Below are positions 55,148 to 64,000 of a stretch of DNA of 64,000 nucleotides, piece after piece. The notes under the pieces are model-generated. The model saw only the letters and a program-made list of their open reading frames with translations. It was not told the origin of the DNA and ran no database searches. Every line of letters begins with the position of its first letter. The stretch's first letter is position 1. The stretch comes from Setomelanomma holmii. Taxonomy: Eukaryota > Ascomycota > Dothideomycetes > Pleosporales > Phaeosphaeriaceae. Position numbers and translations under genes: made by a program. The stretch is from assembly GCA_010015745.1 (NCBI GenBank), contig ML978156.1, positions 665,635 through 729,634 of the forward strand, in the 5' to 3' direction.

Positions 55148-57574
55148 ATGGCGAATGAAGAGCAGAGAAGGGCCTTTGCGTCGTACATGGGCACCGCCAA
55201 TGCCAGTGCGGGCCAACAAGCTCCACAGAATCCAGGCGGCTTCGCCAGTTCAGGCAATCCATATCTTTTCCAGGTGTAGGTGTAACATGGGGGCCTTGGA
55301 GCCTGGCACAATAGATGACTGATTGTGCACGCAGAAGCATTTCTCGCGATAGTTCCAGCGTCTTCTTCAAGACATGCCACAAACAAGTTCGACGACTCAT
55401 ATCTTCAACAGCAGTTCCCCGGCATTCAAGGCGGGCTCCCAGCAGCCCCGACGCCGCCACCGGCCACGAACTCTTCTATCGCTTCGTATCCGAGCTATCA
55501 AGGCAACTTCCAAGGCGGGTTCCCACAAGGTACTTACGGGCAAGCTGCGTATCAGCCCAGCAACTTTCCGCAGCGGCCTCCACCCCTTGGGCAGAACGAA
55601 GTCTTCCAAGGCCAACGGTCGATGCAATCGTCAGCACGACCACAAGGATACGTAGAGGTACCGAGGAATTACAGCAATCAGCCACCACTGCCGGCTGGCT
55701 ACAACAGTGGGTGGCAGTATACTGATCCGAAGGCGCAGCAGACCGCAAGACTGAACGGCGAACCAGCACCCAGAGGTGCTATGGTTCCATCGTCGCGGGA
55801 CTTTTCGGGCGAGATTGTGGAGTCGAGATCGAAGCACATGAGCGAGAAATATCATTACCAGCAGTATGGACAACCTTCACCAGGAGCACATGCGCCGCCA
55901 CCGCAAGTCGAGGAGCAAACGGTTCCGGTGCTTCTGTGTCACACATGCAGCGTTTGCAGCCGAATGCGATCCGCCGGATACCATCGCCATAATCCAGTTG
56001 TGCCCGGCAAGCCCTTGGTTCTAACACCCTGCCGAAGGTGCAAGAATAAGCTCCAGAGGGAACGACGATCAATGAGCAGCTACACTAGGATACGATCATG
56101 CACCGCTGAAGACCCATGCGACTGGCCTAGAGAGTCTGTCCGTGTGGACATCGAACAGAGTGAGCAGAGAGGCCGACGTCGCGACAGGGAGGAAGTCCGC
56201 GTTTATCGACACTCTCCAAGTCGCCCACGAATCATCAGGCAAAGCTCCAGCCAGACGAGGCTAGGTCTACGCGTATTGCAGGACCAGGGACCGCCGCGCA
56301 TGATGAGAGCAGAGGCCAGAATCCGAGTTTCCTCACTAAGCCCACGGCGTGAGTCAAGGTATGACAAAATCTGGCCTCCACCAGATGTTGTACCTACGCA
56401 GCCGTCGAGATCGGGTGACACAGTTCCTCCACCTTGGATGAACCCCAATATCACCTCTCAAGACGAGGTATGGCCTCCACCTGATGTCGTTCCTACTCAC
56501 TCGTACAGGAAGGTTGCTGTGAGCCCACCACGCCGACAGAGTTCGCGGATCATCGAATTGACGCCATCACCGCCGCCTGTGCGCACTCGTTCAACAAGAG
56601 TTGTCTATCGGAGCGAATCCCGAGAGCGCCGTCCCCGCAGCCCATCTCCCGTCCATGTCAAATATAGTGAGGAGCGTCGAGTTGAGGAGGCTGAAGAGCG
56701 CGTCATGTCGCACCCTAGACCGTATAGATCTGTCCTCCCAGATCACCGCAACTTCATTCGAACCTCCGATGAAACCTCATCAAATGACTACACAGCCCGT
56801 GGACGTCCAGAATCACCGAGCAGGAGTATCTTGAAGCCACCACGTGGCGACCGCGAAACATCACGTCGAAGAACAAGCATGCGCGAGAGTCAACAGAGCA
56901 CTACAGTCGAAGTCGGAGGGCCTAAAGTGCACTTTACTTCTGAGCGGAGGAGCGAACGAGCAGTCCCCCAGCCTAGAGGTCGAGAGGAGGTTCGACGAAG
57001 CAGCGACGAGTACGAACACTACCGCAACTATTCCTGCCTTCGATACGCTGATGATCCTGCTCCTCCGCCTACCGAAGAGATGAAGAGGCTGCGAGTTCGT
57101 CGCTCGCCGCCATCCCCAAAAGAGAGCTATGAAGAAGAGATTCGCATTGACCGAGCACGCCGCATCTCAACATCTCCGCCGAGACGTTACGAGGAGATCC
57201 GCGTCCGTCATGTCTCACCTCTGCCACCGCGTGGTCGCAATCGTACTTTTTGTCCCCCACCTTCGCCCGAACGACCTACCTACTCAGGCTACCGTCACGT
57301 CGAACGCCGAGCTGTATCACGTACCCTATCTATCTCACCTCCACGAATCCAAAAGACAGCTTCAGATGATATGACGGACTCGGACAGTGCGCATTCAGGT
57401 GGAGTTACGGAAGTCAGGAAGTGGCGAGGGATTGATGAGAACGGACAGCCAGCTACGTTCGTGGAGGAGCGGAGGACAGTCAGGATGCTTGAGCAAGGTA
57501 GTGAGCATGGAAGTGCTGTGGAATTCAGGCCGCTGAACGAAAGGCTTGCGAGTCGGAGTTGGCGGGATGTATGA
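55148..57574 (+). CDS. CxxC zinc-motif protein with Arg/Ser/Pro-rich tail, unknown function
   Basis: Two exons proposed: 55148-55273 and 55388-57574 (770 residues). The 114-nt intron ends at ACAAACAAG and joins LFQ to FDDSYLQQQFPG in phase 0; other acceptors break phase. The N-terminal 200 residues are Gln/Pro/Tyr/Gly-rich. A compact Cys motif at about 205-245 reads LLCHTCSVCSRMRSAGYH ... CRRCKNKLQRERRS, likely zinc-binding. The rest is Arg/Ser/Pro-rich, with WPPPDVVPT repeated twice and RRSPPSPKE, RRYEEIRVRHVSPLPPR elements, resembling SR-type RNA-binding partners. I know this as an uncharacterised fungal family. Nuclear or RNA-related function is inference. Confidence 0.7.
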
Positions 57575-57889
57575 AGTGGGAGTAGCCGGGGTGTATGTTA
57601 TCGAGATAAGCAGCGACAGAGGGAGACATGCAGACATTGGCGGCAAACGAGGGGGTGTACGACTTTACCTTACTGGATTGTGTACTACTTGAACCTCTAC
57701 CCTAACAGACTACGATACGAGATCGGTCATCTCGGCATGATATGTGTAGACCTAGTGATTACTTACTATTCCTATGTCACTTTGAATCAATAGCTCGAAG
57801 CGAAAAGAAGTTTCGAGGCACATATGTGCCTCGACCTGGCTTTGAGACATACCTATAAAGCTCGACGTACCAAGTTTCCTCTACCCACA

Positions 57890-58967
57890 ATGTTTCTTTT
57901 ATCAGGACCAAAACTCATTGGGACCCAGCGCATGTCTTTCTTGTCTGTGAATATAGAAACACGATGCTCAGCATGTATCCTCGGAAGAGAAGTCGATAAG
58001 CCTAATGTTCTGAGTATTGGACGCCGCTTTTCGTACGGCTGTCTTAATTTACAAAAGGAATGCGCACGCCTTCTCACGGGTGGTCCAAAGTACCTCATTG
58101 TTGGCCTGACCCGATCCGTCGACAATCCCGTTGCCCAAAGGCTTGCCAAGCTGCCGCATGTTGAGATACTGGAGAAGAAATGGACCACGATTGACGCCAC
58201 ATGGCTCCAAAAAGAAGCTGTAGCGAAAGTCTACATTTCTCCGCACAATCGACCGAGTCAGTTTGTGGAAGAGTCTGGCCTTTACATCGCCCTGTTGCAA
58301 GCCGGTGTTGAGTATGTCGTAAAGGTCTCGACCACTGTGGAATACGTCAGCCCGAAAAGTCCCGTCTACTACGGCTGCTCGCACTGGGCAATTGAGAAGT
58401 TGCTGAGCCTGCCGGAGTTCGACAGCCTGCAGTGGACGTCGCTGCAGCCGAACTTCTTTACTGTCACCTTTCTCGTTACTGCTGTATACTGGATCAAAAG
58501 ATATCAGAAGAGTGGCAAATAGGAGACACCGGCTATGCTTTCCTGTCGATGGAGCCGTAGCGATCATTGAAACCAAGGACGTCGGCACTATAAGAGCACA
58601 TCTCTTAACTCTGAAGGACCCTTCGCTACACAATCATGCTAGATACACCTTCAGCGGTCCTGAAGACGTCACTAGGAACGACATTGTCAAGCTAGTTGAG
58701 TAGTATATAGGTCTCAAACTCGACAAAGTGAAGTTCAAGGCTACGAGTTTGCTCACGAGCCTGCTTTAGGCAGGCGTGTATCGGGAGAAGCTCCTACATT
58801 CACTGCTGGCTGGGCCGGGACCACTTTGGCTGGGCAAAACCTCGCTCGCTCGGACACCGACCAGCCAGGAGATTATGAAACTTGCGCCTTCGATGCGCAC
58901 GATTGTAGACGCATTGAAAGATATGTTGGAAGAGGAAATGCATGTCATCAGCAGGACAGAAACATAG
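57890..58967 (+). pseudogene. Broken NmrA-like NAD(P)-binding protein
   Basis: From ATG 57890 an NmrA-like Rossmann protein is recognisable: FSYGCLNLQKECARLLTGGP, VDNPVAQRLAKLPHVEIL, KVYISPHNRPSQFVEESG, and HWAIEKLLSLPEFDSLQWTS then LQPNFF. The N-terminal Rossmann part looks short or aberrant. After RYQKSGK the frame hits TAG (58520-58522). Homology resumes in another frame by about 58550 (DVGTIRAHLL, HNHARYTFSGPEDVTRNDIV), with further TAGs at 58701-58703 and 58767-58769, and ends in a helix (IVDALKDMLEEE) at 58967. NmrA relatives sense NADP or act in redox and nitrogen regulation. Three nonsense codons plus a frameshift argue for a pseudogene. Confidence 0.8.
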
Positions 58968-60193
58968 CTTAGAACAGTCCCTTCTGCTCTAACTCCGACA
59001 TAAGAGTTTGGCGATACTGTAGCCTCACTTAACCTTTGATTGCTATCAGTACATCTAGTTCGATTCGGCGTTGTGTTTCGAAACATCCATCTCCTCGCAG
59101 ATCCTGCTGTCCACGCTTCTTGACGGCCTTGGGTTTCCGAACCAGGGAATTTCGAGGCGACTACCGTGCCTCTAAGAAAAGGGAAAATGAAACCGAACAA
59201 TTGTGTGAGCTCGAGCAGATTAAGCCGTGTTTCTGCCTTGAGCCAGATCCCCAAACCCCTCAAAGCGGAAGGTGCTTGTTGAATCAAAACTGTCCTCGAC
59301 CCATCGCCTCGACCTCCTCATAGGAGCTTGTGGGCTTCAGAACTTTTAGAGCTATGCTTTCCGATCTGGCGGATATATAAGCTCTGCTACCATGGTATTT
59401 GGTGGAAACTGCTCTCCGACAGACATCCTCTTCTTCCTTGAAACTAAAAGCTCGAAATAGAATGTGCTTTTGTGGCCCAAAGGTTGCACAGCTTAGGAAC
59501 ATGAATGACTTCGAGATGCGTTTCACCGGACTAAGAGCGTGGAGGACGGTAGGGCAAGTGCATCGTCATTTCTCGACAATCTCGTCAGAGTCCGTGGCCC
59601 GTGTATACCCAGCCCTTCGTTTCTGATGATTATAGTGCTCGGTGAGCCGATATAAATCCCCATATGAAGGCCTCCCCTGCTCTGCACGTTCTCAATGCGT
59701 CTTTGCCTTGCTATAAAAGAAGTGAGTGACGTAGTGGCCAACGTCCTATGCGAATGATCTTGACAGACAGCAAATGGAGTGCGTCCTGTCTGAGTTGTTG
59801 TCATTGAGATTATTCTCGTTGTAGTCTCAGCAATGCGTCTACCCCGCGCTCGGGAATCAACCCTCTTCTTATTCAACGCTCAGTCGAGCACTCGAGTCGC
59901 GACTGCATGCACCATGGTTTCGTGTCTGAAAAAGAAATGGCGAGAATTAAATGGAAACACGAGGTGATAGAATTCTGCCGTGATTTGAGTTTAGAATTGA
60001 CAAAGGAAATTCCATGGTTAGGTATATTCGACCTCGTCCCCTATCACACTGACCACCGCTGCCATGTATGTGTGTTCACCCCACCCTTTCAGTCCCATTC
60101 CGCCATACCACCATTATCAGTCCGGTAATTTACTCGCCCACTCTTTTCCCGAACTCCTTTTCCGCCCTCTCCCTTCTTTCCCCATGGCCCCAC
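58968..60193. other. Intergenic, no gene seen
   Basis: About 1.2 kb with short frames only. No conserved motif recognised. It adjoins the NmrA-like pseudogene and the 3' end of the CYSTM gene. Confidence 0.5.
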
Positions 60194-60572
60194 TCAACAG
60201 TCCGCCAAACATTCACAGCAATCGAAGCAGCACTCGCAGCTCTCCTCACACAAGAAGCAGCAGCACAAGGTCGCCAAACAAGCGCCCAAACATCCCCTGT
60301 CCTTCTTCTGCTTCGGCGGTGGCGCTTGCTGGTACTGTCCCTGCGGCGGTCCGTACTGCATCTGTGGCGGAGGTGCGCCGTACTGCATCGGGGGGCCTTG
60401 CTGGTACTGGCCTTGGGGTGGACCGTAGCTGTTGTGACTGTGTTAGTTCGTCTGATTGTTTGGGGATGGGAGATAGGATGGTGAGGACATTGGGGCGAGG
60501 GGTGATGTGAACGTACGATTGCTGAGGGTATTGTGGCGCCTGGCCGCCTTGATAGTATCCTTGTGCCGACAT
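60194..60572 (-). CDS. Cysteine-rich transmembrane (CYSTM) module protein
   Basis: Exons 60572-60517 and 60428-60194; 96 residues; intron 88 nt, joining QQS to YGPPQ. The N-terminal 55 residues are Gln/Tyr/Pro/Gly repeats (YGPPQGQYQQ, QYGAPPPQMQ). A basic KQKKDRG leads to the C-terminal module, which contains 13 Cys in about 33 residues: CLGACLATLCCCFLCEESC then ECCFDCCECLADC. CYSTM proteins are small tail-anchored-type membrane proteins linked to stress tolerance across eukaryotes. The size and Pro/Gln-rich head match the family. Confidence 0.88.
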
Positions 60573-61676
60573 TTTGTGTGTTGTTGAAGTAAATCTGTCT
60601 TATCGAGCGGTCTCGCGTGTTGTGAAAAGTGGTGAGGTCCGCGACAATGCGATTGTATTAAATGAGGTGATTGCCGATCCGTTTGCAGTCCTTAGCTACC
60701 AAGCTTTAGGCGCAAAAGCTTATCGCGTGAGATGTGGTCGCACAAAAAGCTGCTCGTCAGACTGGATCAGTGGCTGAGTATCCGCGAATTGCAATGCTGA
60801 GGCGCAAAGTTTGAGGACGAAGAAAGTGGAGTAGAGTAAACGCAAGGCGATCACAACCGGGGACGGGCACCAACTGCGTCTTTAAAGCAATGGCACCTCC
60901 TCCTCGGCGCTGGCTCCGCGCAGACATGCATGCCAAACGCGCATGACCTAGCCACACAACGCCGAAGATCCGCAGCCCGTTCGCGCCTTCATCACCCAAT
61001 TGGCGCAATCACACACAGCCCATGTATATGCTTCGTCATGCCCCGTTCACAAATCTCTCATCACAGCTTACTGCGCCACCAAGCTTCTTAATCATGCTTG
61101 CTCGCGACCTGGCGGTGTACCGTCTTAGGCGTGATAGACTGGGGCATCGAGGTATTTGAAAGAGCTTAAGCCACAGCACAACACGACAGCTGAAGCTTGC
61201 TCCGCAAATTCGTCATCGTGAAAGGACGAGACCAGCCACACTTGTGCATCTGGACCCCCTCTGATGGTCGGGCTAAGCCTGCTTGGCGAAAGCTTGGGTT
61301 TGGGATGTGTTTTGCGACAGGGGAGCCGAACACTTCGTTCTGCCGTGTGGCACATATTTATCTACACTCCACAACCAATCATTTCTGATCTTTGTAGCTT
61401 GCGATGTATACTCTCCGACTCATCATCAATCTCCCTCGTATGCTGCTGGTGATGAAAACTGTCTGGTGATTTCCTGACGTCACACACTGCGATTCACGGG
61501 CTATGATAAGCAAACATAGTAATGATAAATGCTATATGCCGCGCATTTGCTCAATGCTTCATTCGCACAATGAGCTCGTATAGTCTACATTATTTACATG
61601 CATATGTGGTGGTGATAAGAACTATTAGCCTAGCATTTCAACAGAATGTGGGCAGACGAAAAGGCGGCTCGTTTGC
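60573..61676. other. Intergenic, no gene seen
   Basis: 1.1 kb between the CYSTM start and the SLA1 3' end. Only short frames. No repeat or RNA gene recognised. Confidence 0.5.
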
Positions 61677-64000
61677 TCAAAAGCCAAAGGGGTTTTGTGG
61701 TGCTGTGTCATGGTTAGCATCAACCTCAAGAATAGTCTGATTTTACATCGACTTACTAGCATTGGCGAGGCTTGCCTTGCCCGTTGGCTGTGGGGTAAGC
61801 TTCTTCGCCGGCTGTACACCAAACCGAATTGGCGGCGCAGGACCCGTCTTTTGTGGCACAAGTGGTTGAGCTGTTGGCATAGACGGCATTGGTGGCATGG
61901 GAGGCATCGGCGGTGGGCTCTGGCCGAAGCCTGTCGGTTGGGCTTGAATTGCGGGCGGCAGGAATCGGTTGATGCCTGTGGCTTGCGGGTTAAGAGGTGA
62001 TGGCTGAAAGGTGTTGTAGCCCGTTGGTTGACTTGGTATGGGCTGGAATGGCGCTCGTGGTGGATCCGCAAAGGGACTGCCATTCTGCTGGAAGCTAGGC
62101 TGGAATCCTGTCTGCATAGGCTGCTGAAAGCCGGTTTGCATGGGCTGTTGGAACCCAGTCTGCAAAGGCTGCTGGAAGGGTGCAAAGCCGGTCTGCAGCG
62201 GCATCTGTGGTGGCGGAGACATCGAGTTGTATCCTGTTGGATGCGGCATAATCCCGTTTTGCTGGAAGCCAAAGCCACCATTCTGTTGTGGCATGCCAGT
62301 CATCTGCTGTTGCATGCGCTGCACATTTTGCATGTTCTGCATGTCTTGCAAACTCTGCCCAGGAGGAGCGACCTGCGCCATCATGTTTGGGTTGTAACCA
62401 GTGAGCTGGGGTTGCAGAGGTGGAGGCGGACCGAATGCGCTCTGCTGCGGGTTCTGTGGAGCAGAGGAAGATCGCTGCGGTGGGGGTACAATAATGCCAC
62501 CAGTATTCTGCTGCTGAGGAGGCTGCGGTCGCATTCGTGGTGGAGCCAGGTTCTGCGGTTGGGTTAGAGCTTTGATTGCCGCAACTTGATCAAACAGAGA
62601 TGGCGTAGCACCCGTTGGCTGCGCTTGCTGTACCGGAGCAGGCGTTGGCGCTGGTAGGGGAGCTGCTTGAGGCTGAGGTGCCGGTGCAGGAGGCGTTGGT
62701 TGCGCAATGAGTTCTGGCCTAAGTGCTGGCATGTCCAAGAGCGAAAGATCGTTCATCGAGCCTGTTAAAGTAGGCGGCTTTGGCGCAGAGGCAGAAGCTG
62801 TTTGTGCAGGTGGTGGTGCAGAGGTCGACGCTGTCCTCGATGGTTTGACATCCCAAGCGTTGTCTTCGAAACCTTCGACTTGCCTTTCTGGCTTCGGCGC
62901 AGATGCCAAGGGTGTTGGCGTGGCTTCCGCAGGCTTCTTCACGGCATCGTCAGTCTTCTGTTCAAAGGCTTTCGCATCGACGACATCGCTGGTCTGCACA
63001 GGGGGCGCAGGACGACCCTTTCGAGTATTATTCCTGAGTGCACCGCCGGGGCCAGAGAACAATCCTCCAGAGCTGCCTTCCTCACCACCGTCTTCAGCAA
63101 AGCTCACACCGCGCTTGCTACCATACTTGGACTCCAGATACTTGGTGACTCGCAAGATATCACCCTCCTTGAGACCTAAAGTACGTAGCAGCCCCGGAGT
63201 GATGTCAGGTATGTTCTCTTCACCCATCTGGTCCTTGTGGAAGGCCTGAGCATATCGCTCGCATATTTGGGGATTGACGCCGCACTTGAGGAAGAAGTCA
63301 AACCAGTCGTACTCCGGCTTCTTCTCGACTGTGATGCCTGAAGGTGACCGTGGAGCCTGGGCATTAGCTCGCTGCGTGCTCCGCCTCTTAAGATCGGATA
63401 GCGGCTTGTCGTCATCCAGTGACTCTCCAGTCACCCGCTCCACGTATTCGAGATCTTCGACAGACATCTTCGTCACTGGAACAGCAATCTTGACGCCATT
63501 GACCTTGTGCAAATGGATCTTGCCGCCTTTCATAAGGATGAACTGCGCCTCCACCTTGAACGACCCGGATCGATCGGTCCATGTTCGTACTTTCGAGGGA
63601 TCTGTCGTACAAAGTCAGCAAAGATGATTCCAAAAGCCACAGGACAGCACTAACCTGGCTTGGACGATGATTTGGCCGAAGATGCGTCTTTTGCAGAGCT
63701 GTCGCGCTTGCTGGATCTCTGTGAAGTACGACGATGGTTAACATTTGTATGCATGAGGCTAGAATTACGCGAAGGCAAATGCAGGCCAGGTCCTACCTGA
63801 TCATTCCTTGCCTCGCTGTCTCTCTTCCTCGAGGCCTGACGAGCAAGCTCCTCTTCCTCCCGCCGGTTCTGTTCCACCCTCGATCGACCAGCGTTCGTTC
63901 CCGTACGCGCGATTTGAGCTGCAGGTGCAGAAATGGGGACGGTTTCTCGGACTTCAACATAATTAGCTGGCACAACGCCCTCTTTGCCGTTCTTGAGTCG
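61677..64000 (-). CDS. SLA1: Actin cytoskeleton-regulatory protein SLA1, C-terminal part
   Basis: Partial; the N-terminus, with its first SH3 domains, lies beyond 64000. Exons in view: 64000-63797, 63718-63655, 63601-61757, 61702-61677 (712 residues). The window opens at the end of an SH3 domain (KNGKEGVVPANYVEV). A charged linker is followed by SHD1 (WTDRSGSFKVEAQFILMKGG, IHLHKVNGVKIAVPVTKMSV), which binds NPFxD endocytic signals. SHD2, SAM-like (YDWFDFFLKCGVNPQICERY, LGLKEGDILRVTKYLE), comes next, then a Pro/Gln tail with about a dozen xxQxTG sites of the Ark/Prk-kinase type. Splicing the last 54-nt intron gives the family's PQNPFGF end. The first intron shown (78 nt) is stop-free and a multiple of three, so it may be exon. 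Confidence 0.93.
62095..62185 (-). repeat. About 24-bp tandem coding repeat (QQPMQTGF) in SLA1
   Basis: Three to four degenerate copies of a unit encoding QQP(L/M)QTGF lie in the SLA1 tail. Each copy carries one QTG kinase-type site, so copy number sets the number of phosphorylation sites. Confidence 0.7.

Overview
The window is nuclear DNA of a filamentous ascomycete, most likely a Dothideomycete (Mycosphaerella-like). The evidence is short spliceosomal introns (mostly 47-90 nt, often with a TACTAAC/CTAAC-like branch site), a MEF2-type RlmA gene, a HET-domain remnant, Msb1, Sur7 and Sla1 genes of filamentous-fungal type, and pseudogenes whose stop codons look like repeat-induced point mutation (RIP). 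I saw no tRNA, rRNA, CRISPR array or intact transposon. Exon boundaries were read by eye from splice sites, phase and family knowledge.

Layout. 0-4 kb: a probable gene start cut by the window edge, a small GPI-type wall protein, then three adjacent broken genes (a Ser-rich single-TM surface protein, a Dal5-like MFS permease and a HET-domain gene). 4-10.5 kb: a coiled-coil protein of unknown function and a large Msb1 gene. 10.5-15.8 kb: gene-poor, with two decayed coding-like stretches on the minus strand. 15.8-21.2 kb: RlmA MADS factor, penta-EF-hand protein, Sur7/PalI protein. 22-26 kb: two conserved proteins of unknown function. 26-32.4 kb: gene-poor, containing a tandem KP4-like killer-toxin gene that appears damaged and an unresolved intron-rich stretch. 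32.4-34 kb: first C2H2 factor. 35.8-38.4 kb: EMC3 and SPC2 diverging from a 260-bp promoter. 38.6-39.8 kb: a conserved unknown protein. 42.5-50.4 kb: two more large C2H2 factors in tandem. 52.2-54.7 kb: STT3. 55.1-57.6 kb: a CxxC/Arg-Ser-rich protein. 57.9-59.0 kb: an NmrA-like pseudogene. 60.2-60.6 kb: a CYSTM protein. 61.7-64 kb: the C-terminal two thirds of SLA1, running off the window.

Functional themes. Several intact genes serve the cell cortex and wall: Msb1 (Rho/Pkc1 polarity), RlmA (cell-wall-integrity transcription), a PEF protein, Sur7, Sla1 (endocytic actin) and a GPI protein. Three serve ER membrane and secretory biogenesis: EMC3 (protein insertion), SPC2 (signal peptidase) and STT3 (N-glycosylation). 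The accessory pieces (HET, MFS, surface sensor, NmrA, KP4-like) are mostly broken, and most of their stop codons fit CpA-to-TpA change.
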